DNA from: Spirochaetota bacterium
GTDB taxonomy: Bacteria; Spirochaetota; Spirochaetia; Treponematales; Breznakiellaceae
Reading direction: 5' to 3'
DNA length: 12,252 nt
Assembly (NCBI GenBank): GCA_023398155.1
Contig: JAEWSV010000158.1
Coordinates: 1 to 12,252, forward strand
The notes beneath the pieces were generated by a model, which was not told the origin of the DNA, searched no databases, and worked only from the letters and a program-made list of their open reading frames with translations. Positions 6,784-12,252 of the stretch are shown one piece after another; positions within the stretch are counted from its first letter, which is position 1, and every line of letters starts with the position of its first letter. The position numbers were made by a program, and so were the translations under genes.

Positions 6784-8058
6784 ATGAAGCGCAGGATAGC
6801 TATTTTCGGCGTAACCGCCCTTCTCCTCGCGGCCGTTCCCGCCCTCTCCCAACAGGCGCAAGCGGACGAGGACTTCGAAACGGTTTTCGCGCCTTTCGTA
6901 TCGAACCTCGGCGCCGAAGTGAAGGACCAGACCGTGACGCTCGTATGGGAGGATGCCCGCGACGTTACGGGCGGCGTCATCCTGTACCGCTCGATGAAAC
7001 CCTTCGAGGGAACCAAACTCGACCTTTCGACGCGCCTCGCGGAAGTTCCCTACGGCGCCGAATCCTACATCGACACACCTCCGGAAAGCGGCACGTGGTA
7101 CTATTTCGCCGCCGCTACGGATATGACGGGAGTCCGTTACGACCTCGTAATCCCCTACCTCAACGTCGCCGCCGCCGTCGTGGAGCCGCCCGTGGCGGCC
7201 CTGACCGAAGCGGCGCCGAGCGGTCCAGCGGAAACCGTCAGCGCCTTCTCCGCCATCGGCGCCCAGGTCCAAGGCGATTCGGTCCTCGTATCGTACGAAG
7301 GAGGGGAACCGGGTACCCGCGCCGTCCTCTACCGCAGCGCCTCGCCCATCGCGCGAGTCCAAGACCTCCTCGGCGCCGTCATAGCGCTCGCGGGACAGGA
7401 GGCCTCGCCATTCGTGGATTACCCGGTTCCCGGAATCGGCTACTACTACGCGATACTAGCCGAAGACGAGCTAAAGTCAGGTAGGGTCGTCATCCAGGCG
7501 GACCGGAACGCAACCACCGCCGCGGTGGAAGTCCCCGCGGGCCGCTACCGCGTCGGCCTACCCGGGCCGCAGCGCGACACCCGATCCATGCCCCTGCCCC
7601 TCATCTCCGTGGAAGCGGCTTACCCCGACTCCGCCGCGGGCGCGCCGCCTCCCGCGACGCCCGGGGCTTTGAGCCCGGCCGCTACGAAAGCCCTCGCCTC
7701 CCTCTCCCCGGAGAAAAAAACGTCGAAGGAACCGGCCCCGCGCAAACCGCGCGCCTTCCCCCAAGACATGGAGGCTCCGGCGGGCGGAGAGGAATACGCG
7801 CTGAGGTCCATCGTGCAAGGCCCCTTCGCCAAGCGCGATTGGCGAGAATCCATCGAACAATTCGCGAGCTACCTGTCGTTGCCGCGGAGTTCGGCGTCCG
7901 AAGCCCGCGCTCGGTTCTACTTGGGGCAGTCGTACTATTTCGCGGGAGAGAGCCGCGAGGCCCTCTTCGAATTCCTGCTCGTCCAGTCCCAATACCCGGC
8001 CGAGGCGACCGACTGGATCCGGACACTGCTGCCGCAGCTCTCCGCCACGGCCGACTAA
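6784..8058 (+). CDS. Exported protein with two FnIII-like segments and TPR-like tail
   Basis: A 424-residue protein I do not recognise by name. The ATG at 6784 gives a textbook signal peptide (MKRR, hydrophobic IAIFGVTALLLAAVPA, cleavage after ALSQQA, about residue 26) with no lipobox. The open frame extends upstream to 6298, but that part is antisense to prfB and the Cas2-like gene and is rejected. Two beta-rich segments (about 43-128 and 157-240) share the pattern V-x-L-x-W/Y-E...G-x-x-L-Y-R-S...Y-x-D...G-x-x-Y-Y-x-x-x-A, typical of fibronectin type III-like folds. A Pro/Ala/Lys-rich linker (about 260-335) follows, then a helical tail (about 338-415) with a TPR/YbgF-like pattern, including RFYLGQSYYFAGESREALF. 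It appears monocistronic, with its own promoter candidate, and converges on the TPR gene across a 16-bp repeat. A periplasmic scaffold role is inference. Confidence 0.8.
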   Translation: MKRRIAIFGVTALLLAAVPALSQQAQADEDFETVFAPFVSNLGAEVKDQTVTLVWEDARDVTGGVILYRSMKPFEGTKLDLSTRLAEVPYGAESYIDTPPESGTWYYFAAATDMTGVRYDLVIPYLNVAAAVVEPPVAALTEAAPSGPAETVSAFSAIGAQVQGDSVLVSYEGGEPGTRAVLYRSASPIARVQDLLGAVIALAGQEASPFVDYPVPGIGYYYAILAEDELKSGRVVIQADRNATTAAVEVPAGRYRVGLPGPQRDTRSMPLPLISVEAAYPDSAAGAPPPATPGALSPAATKALASLSPEKKTSKEPAPRKPRAFPQDMEAPAGGEEYALRSIVQGPFAKRDWRESIEQFASYLSLPRSSASEARARFYLGQSYYFAGESREALFEFLLVQSQYPAEATDWIRTLLPQLSATAD

Positions 8059-8064
8059 GAACGC

Positions 8065-8136
8065 GGCAGCGCCGCCGCTTGGCAGCGCCGCCGCTTGTCA
8101 GCGCCGCTGCTTGTCAGCGCCGCTGCTTGTCAGCGC
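8065..8136. repeat. 16-bp tandem repeat, four and a half copies, spanning a stop codon
   Basis: Four consecutive 16-bp units (8065-8080, 8081-8096, 8097-8112, 8113-8128) plus a half unit (8129-8136). The first two read GGCAGCGCCGCCGCTT and the next two GTCAGCGCCGCTGCTT, so the array has two homogenised pairs. The later type contains the near-perfect inverted repeat CAGCG-C-CGCTG and could form small hairpins on either strand. The array fills the gap between convergent genes; its right end includes the TGA of the TPR gene (8132-8130). There is no T-run, so it is not a standard intrinsic terminator, though it may block read-through by structure. Confidence 0.85.
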
Positions 8137-10127
8137 AGATTCCTGAGCAGCCAACGCAGCTCCGGGTCGGCCGCCGTTTCCTGCTTGCCCGTCTTGGGTT
8201 CCCCGTCCGCGGCCTTATCCGCGGCCGCGGGGACGGCGACGACCTCATCGCCCGCCGCGATCCGATCGAAGAAACCGACCCGCGCGAGAGAACCCATGGC
8301 GATTTGCTCGTCCACCTCGCTTACGGTCAAGGTCCCGACTACGTCCGACTTTTCATAGGAAAGGCCGACGCCTTCGCTCATGGGCCGCGCGGTCCCCGCG
8401 GCGACTATCTCGTAGACGGTCTTTTCCTCGACCGAGTCCATGCGGCCCTTGTCGAGCAGGGCGAGTCCCGCCCGCCGGGCGATGAGCCTACCCCGGAAGG
8501 GCAGCGCCGATTCCAGACCCTCGGTGATTTTCCGGGCCGCGTTGCGTAGGCGATCCTCGCCGGTGCGGAACGCTGAGAAGGAGGCGGCCGCGGAACCGGT
8601 ACGCGCCACGAAGAGCTCCCCGCGGAGCGACAAGTCCCGCCCCCGCTCGGAGACGGAAACGATGAGGAAATAATCGGCTCCGGCCTCCCTGGCCGAGCGG
8701 AAGGCCGCGGAGAAACTCGGTTGTCGGACCTCGATGTCCACCGAAGCGATATCGCCGCCGTGCACGAGGAGGTCGCGCGCGAAGGAAGCGACGATGGGGC
8801 CTGAGTCCACGTGCGGAGAAGCCGATTGGCCTGCCACCGAGACGATGGCCACCTTCCAATGACGAGCCTCCACGAGGGCGGGGTCAACCTCCCAACGGCG
8901 GTGCAGGGCATCCGCGAGGAGGGAATCGTAGGCCTCCACCGCGTCGTTCACCGCCCGGTCGGCCTTGCCGAGTTCCTGCATGAACCGGAGCTCCGCGAGC
9001 TGTCGGGCGGGATAGTCGAGCGTACGCAAGAGATCGGCGTAAGCGGCGCGCTCGGCCGCGTAGGGATTCAAGCGGAGGCCGCGGCGATATTCGAACAGGG
9101 CCTGGTCGGAGAGGTTTCGCTCGCGGTAGGCGCGAGCGCGATCGAAATGGTACTTCGCCCAGCGGCCGCGCTCGGTAGATTCCGCGGCGGTCGTGGAGAT
9201 GAGCAGATCTTCCAAGGCGACGCGCGCGAACTCGTTATGGGCGTCCACTGAAAGGGCTGAAGCGAGCACCGCCCGGGCGTCCGCGCTCCGCCCCAACCGC
9301 GCGAAGGAGAGACCCTTGAGGTACCACGCGGACGCGTCGCCGCGGTCGGCCGCGATCAGCGCGTCCGCTAGGCGGACCGCATCCTCGAAACGGCCGGTTC
9401 GATAGCGGATGGAGGCGAGCAGCGAACGGGCTAGTCGATAGTCGGACTTGAGCGCGAGGGCGGCTTCCAGCCCCTGGGCGGCCGCGTCGAGCCGGCCGGC
9501 CGCTGCGTCCAGGTAGGCCGCGTAGTACAGGACCCGCGGATCGTCCGGATTCCGCGCGGCGGCGCGGGACGCGAACTGCCGCGCTCCCTCCATGTCCCCG
9601 AGGGAACCGAGGACCAAGGCGAGGGACAGGAGCGCTCGCCGATCGTCGGGGTAGCGCCGAGCGACCTCCCGGTATCGGGCGGCCGCCGCGCCGGACTTGC
9701 CCCGGGCCACGTCCAGTTCGGCGGCGGCGAAGAGGGCTTCCTTATTGTACGGCTCGGCCGCGAGCACGTCGGTAATGACCGAATTCGCGCCTTCCAGATT
9801 CCCCTGGGCTATGAGGATGAAGGCTTCCAGGTTCGCGAGTGCGGTCGAGCCTCGCGAGAGGGCTCGAGCCTTCCGCACCCAGAGCAGGGCTTGATCGAAC
9901 TCGCCGAGCGAATAGTAGCACTCGGCCAAGGCGGTAACGCTCTCGGCGTACGAAGGGTTCTGGCGCAGGGCTTCCAGGAAGGATTCCGCGGCTTCGTACC
10001 AGTTCTCCTCGAGCATCGCTTCTCGGCCGCGCTCGTAGAACGAGGAAGCCGTCTGGGCTGCGAGGGGAACGGCCAGCGCCGCGAGGAGGGCGAGCGCGGC
10101 GAGCGGCCGGAAGCGCGCGCTCCTCAT
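8130..10127 (-). CDS. Exported TPR-repeat protein with C-terminal beta domain
   Basis: A 665-residue periplasmic or surface protein. A signal peptide (residues 1-24, ending PLAAQ) is followed by about nine TPR-type helical pairs from about 28 to 300 and another at 328-356, with patterns such as A-x-x-x-Y...G-x-x-x-x-A-x-x. A third region (about 423-545) has alternating strands and helices, including ADYFLIVSVSERGRDLSLRG. The C-terminal part (about 545-632) carries a V-G-x-L-x-V-x-x-V...G-x-x-x-x-G-D-E-V-V pattern reminiscent of FlgT-like or other G-D-x-V beta domains; that likeness is tentative. The ATG at 10127 has AAGGAA with a 7-nt spacer and overlaps the tlyC-like stop as ATGA. It ends the operon in the tandem repeat. 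From memory, Treponema pallidum has a similar TPR protein next to tlyC. TPR arrays usually assemble protein complexes; the partner is unknown. Confidence 0.85.
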   Translation of the reverse strand: MRSARFRPLAALALLAALAVPLAAQTASSFYERGREAMLEENWYEAAESFLEALRQNPSYAESVTALAECYYSLGEFDQALLWVRKARALSRGSTALANLEAFILIAQGNLEGANSVITDVLAAEPYNKEALFAAAELDVARGKSGAAAARYREVARRYPDDRRALLSLALVLGSLGDMEGARQFASRAAARNPDDPRVLYYAAYLDAAAGRLDAAAQGLEAALALKSDYRLARSLLASIRYRTGRFEDAVRLADALIAADRGDASAWYLKGLSFARLGRSADARAVLASALSVDAHNEFARVALEDLLISTTAAESTERGRWAKYHFDRARAYRERNLSDQALFEYRRGLRLNPYAAERAAYADLLRTLDYPARQLAELRFMQELGKADRAVNDAVEAYDSLLADALHRRWEVDPALVEARHWKVAIVSVAGQSASPHVDSGPIVASFARDLLVHGGDIASVDIEVRQPSFSAAFRSAREAGADYFLIVSVSERGRDLSLRGELFVARTGSAAASFSAFRTGEDRLRNAARKITEGLESALPFRGRLIARRAGLALLDKGRMDSVEEKTVYEIVAAGTARPMSEGVGLSYEKSDVVGTLTVSEVDEQIAMGSLARVGFFDRIAAGDEVVAVPAAADKAADGEPKTGKQETAADPELRWLLRNLR

Positions 10128-10906
10128 GCGGCCGGTTCCTTGCGGAGCACGATCTTCACCGTGTTGATCTTATGCCCTTCCATATCCTGGATGATGAAAT
10201 CGTTGCCCTCGTACACGGCCTTCTCGTACTTCACCGGGATCTTTCCGAAGAGATCGAATACGAAACCGGAGAGCGTATCGAAATCCTCCACGGGCAAGGC
10301 CACCTCGAGTTCCTCGGCCAAGTCGTCCAGGTTCACCCGCGCGTCGCAGAGGTAGACGCCGTCGCCGATCTTGAGTATATCTTCCCGCTCGTTGTCGAAC
10401 TCGTCCTGGATATCGCCGACGATCTCCTCGATGATGTCTTCCATGCAGACGATGCCCGAGACGCCGCCGTACTCGTCCACCACCACGGCGATATGGACGC
10501 GGCGGCGCTGGAGCTCGCGGAGGAGGTCGTCGATGCGCTTGGATTTGGGGACGAAGTAGGGTTTCCTGAGCGAAGCGGCCATCTCGAAAGTCTGGCCGCG
10601 CGCGAGGCTGCGCAGCAGGTCCTTGACGTAGAGCACGCCGACGACGTTGTCGATGGTGTCCTTATAGACGGGGAAGCGGGAATGGCCCGAATCCGCTATG
10701 CGCTCCAGCAGTTCCTCCCGCGCGCCGTCCACCGAAAGGAAGACCGTATCGATGCGGGGAACCATGACCTCTTTCACCGTGGTCTCCGAGAGTTCGACCA
10801 CGCCGCGGATCATGTCGCGTTTTTCCGATTCCAGTTCGCGGTACGCGTTATCATCGCCCCCGTCTTTGGGTTCGAGAAGTCGGGCGAACAACTTTTTTAG
10901 GTTCAT
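10124..10906 (-). CDS. tlyC: TlyC/CorC-type CBS-domain protein (hemolysin C-like)
   Basis: A 260-residue soluble protein. It has two CBS domains (about 46-105 and 112-165), then a CorC_HlyC transporter-associated domain (about 175-255) with the pattern GVYLCDARVNLDDLAEEL and GFVFDLFGKIP. The signature DEYGGVSGIVCMEDIIEEIV (144-163) leading into GDIQDEFD is diagnostic. The membrane DUF21 domain of full CorB/YfjD proteins is absent, as in short CorC/TlyC forms. CBS pairs bind adenosyl ligands, and these proteins are linked to Mg2+/Co2+ handling; the historic hemolysin name should not be read as proof of toxin activity. The ATG at 10906 overlaps the ybeY stop as ATGA. Position directly after ybeY is the common arrangement in many bacteria. 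Confidence 0.93.
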   Translation of the reverse strand: MNLKKLFARLLEPKDGGDDNAYRELESEKRDMIRGVVELSETTVKEVMVPRIDTVFLSVDGAREELLERIADSGHSRFPVYKDTIDNVVGVLYVKDLLRSLARGQTFEMAASLRKPYFVPKSKRIDDLLRELQRRRVHIAVVVDEYGGVSGIVCMEDIIEEIVGDIQDEFDNEREDILKIGDGVYLCDARVNLDDLAEELEVALPVEDFDTLSGFVFDLFGKIPVKYEKAVYEGNDFIIQDMEGHKINTVKIVLRKEPAA

Positions 10907-11361
10907 GAAAGGATGCGCTCCTCGCTCAGGCTCTTGAGCAGCTCCTCTTGAAGGCGGAGCATGGGCCTAAGCGGATCGTTGTCCTCGTGGTCCATGCCGT
11001 CCAGATGGAGGATGCCGTGCACGACGAGGCGACGGAGTTCCTCGTCCCGGCTCACGCCGAAATACGCGGCGTTCACGGCCAGCATATCGAGGGAGATCGC
11101 GATGTCGCCGGCGGCCCAGCGCTCCCCGAGTTCATCGTCCGCGACTTTCTCTCCGAGGCTGAAGGAAAGCACGTCCGTACTTTCGTCCTTTTCCCGGTAG
11201 CGCGCGTTGAGGTCGCGCATCGTCGCGTCGTCGCAGAGGAGGAACGAGAGGTCCCACGCGTCCCTACCGAGGCGTCCGAGCGCCTTCTCCGCGAAGGCGA
11301 CGAGCTTCGCGGTCCAATCGGGCTCCGGGAGGCCTTCCACGGCCACTTCGACCCGGTTCAT
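10903..11361 (-). CDS. ybeY: Endoribonuclease YbeY (rRNA maturation factor)
   Basis: A 152-residue UPF0054 metalloprotein, the usual family length. YbeY is needed for 16S rRNA 3'-end maturation and late 70S ribosome quality control. The zinc-binding motif is intact: HGILHLDGMDHE, with His115, His119 and His125. The upstream family block NARYREKDESTDVLSFSLG (52-70) and the GDIAIS strand (85-90) are also present. The ATG at 11361 is preceded by GGGAG with an 8-nt spacer and overlaps the pgpH stop as ATGA; the next gene starts through another ATGA. Such tight coupling suggests one polycistronic message. Confidence 0.96.
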   Translation of the reverse strand: MNRVEVAVEGLPEPDWTAKLVAFAEKALGRLGRDAWDLSFLLCDDATMRDLNARYREKDESTDVLSFSLGEKVADDELGERWAAGDIAISLDMLAVNAAYFGVSRDEELRRLVVHGILHLDGMDHEDNDPLRPMLRLQEELLKSLSEERILS

Positions 11362-12252
11362 CGGAGGATCTCCCGGACCGACTTCGGGTATTCGATACGG
11401 GAATGGTAGTGGCCCGCGAGTATGCGCACGAAGGCGTTCTTGATGGTCTCCAGGTCGCGGAACGTGAGCTCCGACTCGGAAAGCTGGCCTTGTTCGAACT
11501 TGGACATGATGAGTTCCTGGACGAATTTGTCGAGCCTGCTCATCGTCGGTTTCTTCAGGGTCCGGACCGCCGCCTCCACCGTGTCCGCGAGCATGACCAC
11601 CGCGGACTCCCGCGTGCGCGGCGGCGTTCCCGGATACGCGAAGTCGTCCGCGTTCACCTGGTCCTCCCGTTTTAGGGCTTCGTTGTAGAACCAGCTTATC
11701 ACGGAATTGCCGTGGTGTTCGGCGATGATGTCGATGACTTCCTTGGGCATCCCGAGGCGCCGCGCCTTCTCAATGCCCACTTTCACGTGGCTACGGATAA
11801 CCGTCGCCGAAAGGCGCGGGGCGAGCTCGTCGTGCTTGTTGTACGCGGATTGGTTCTCGATGAAGTAGTCGGGCTGATCCATCTTGCCGATGTCGTGGTA
11901 GTAACCCCCGACGCGGGCCAGGATGGCGTTCGCGCCGATCTCGCGGCAGGCAGACTCGGCCAGGTTCGCCACGGTCACCGAATGGCTGTAGGTGCCCGGC
12001 GCCACCGTCAGGAGGCGCTTGAGCACCGGCGCGTTGAGGTCCGATAGTTCGATGAGACGGAACGTGGTCGCGGCGTTGAGCGCCTGCTCCAAGAGGGGCA
12101 GGAACCCGAGTACGGCCATGCCGCACGCGAACCCGTTGAACGCGGCCCAGAAGAGCGTGGCGGGATAGGCGACCGCCGCTGCCCGGTCGGCCAGCAGCAC
12201 GCCGGTCGCGGCGACGATCTGCGCGAGCGCGATCACGGCCCCCGCCTTCACG
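11358..12252 (-). CDS. pgpH: PgpH-type c-di-AMP phosphodiesterase, HD domain (N-terminus outside window)
   Basis: The C-terminal 298 codons or so of a membrane HD-family protein; the gene continues past the right edge, so the GTG near 12251 is an internal Val codon rather than the start. The visible part begins with two hydrophobic membrane segments, then the cytosolic HD domain. Counting from the codon at 12251, metal ligands are His90 in APGTYSHS, His119-Asp120 in YYHDIGK, His155, His179-His180 and Asp223 in MLADTVEAAVR. Family blocks ENQSAYNKHDELAP, AEHHGNSVISWFYNEAL, FAYPGTPPRTRESA and the terminal GHYHSRIEYP all match PgpH. By family knowledge it hydrolyses cyclic di-AMP to pApA. The extracellular 7TMR-HDED part lies beyond the edge. 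It leads the operon in this window; the gene before it is often phoH, which cannot be checked here. Confidence 0.95.
   Translation of the reverse strand, partial: VKAGAVIALAQIVAATGVLLADRAAAVAYPATLFWAAFNGFACGMAVLGFLPLLEQALNAATTFRLIELSDLNAPVLKRLLTVAPGTYSHSVTVANLAESACREIGANAILARVGGYYHDIGKMDQPDYFIENQSAYNKHDELAPRLSATVIRSHVKVGIEKARRLGMPKEVIDIIAEHHGNSVISWFYNEALKREDQVNADDFAYPGTPPRTRESAVVMLADTVEAAVRTLKKPTMSRLDKFVQELIMSKFEQGQLSESELTFRDLETIKNAFVRILAGHYHSRIEYPKSVREILR

Noticed and set aside
8059..8129. Intrinsic bidirectional terminator
   Set aside because: Short hairpins are possible, but no T-run follows on either strand.
8065..8136. CRISPR array near the Cas2-like gene
   Set aside because: The 16-bp units are contiguous with no spacers, so this is a simple tandem repeat. 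No spaced repeats were seen elsewhere in the window.

Overview
The window reads as a chromosomal housekeeping segment of a GC-rich, double-membraned bacterium. I favour a spirochete (Spirochaetales, Treponema/Spirochaeta relatives). Three things point that way: a short soluble TlyC-type CBS protein next to YbeY and a PgpH-type HD protein, followed by a large exported TPR protein (from memory, an order also found in Treponema pallidum); Lol lipoprotein-export genes; and several exported PEGA, YD-repeat and FnIII-like proteins typical of spirochete envelopes. The assignment is inference, because no rRNA or unambiguous marker lies in the window.

Layout. (1) Positions 1-6702, minus strand, hold one tightly packed probable operon. 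In transcription order it runs: a small Cas2-like protein, prfB (peptide chain release factor 2, carrying a programmed +1 frameshift), an exported/membrane PEGA-like protein, ftsY (SRP receptor), an exported protein with YD-type repeats, a LolC/LolE permease, and the first 30 codons of a LolD-type ATPase cut by the left edge. Gaps are 16, 4, 3 and 64 nt, followed by overlaps of 4 and 8 nt. (2) Positions 6703-6783 are a short divergent intergenic region with promoter-like sequences facing both ways and no Shine-Dalgarno sequence before either flanking ATG. (3) Positions 6784-8058, plus strand, carry a lone exported protein with two FnIII-like segments and a helical TPR-like tail. (4) Positions 8065-8136 hold a 16-bp tandem repeat between convergent genes, reaching over the stop codon of the next gene. 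(5) Positions 8130-12252, minus strand, form a second operon: pgpH-like (N-terminus cut by the right edge), ybeY, tlyC/corC-like and a 665-residue exported TPR protein. All three junctions are 4-nt ATGA stop/start overlaps.

Together, the first operon joins translation termination (RF2), co-translational membrane targeting (FtsY) and lipoprotein export (Lol) with exported proteins of unknown role. The second joins c-di-AMP turnover (PgpH), rRNA maturation (YbeY), a CBS-domain protein and an envelope TPR protein. The least ordinary items are the orphan Cas2-like gene at the head of the prfB-ftsY-lol operon with no cas1 or CRISPR array in view, the intact RF2 frameshift signal, the probably leaderless divergent pair, and the stop-spanning 16-bp repeat. 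I see no mobile element, tRNA, rRNA, CRISPR array or classic terminator, and no gene-free stretch over 300 bases.
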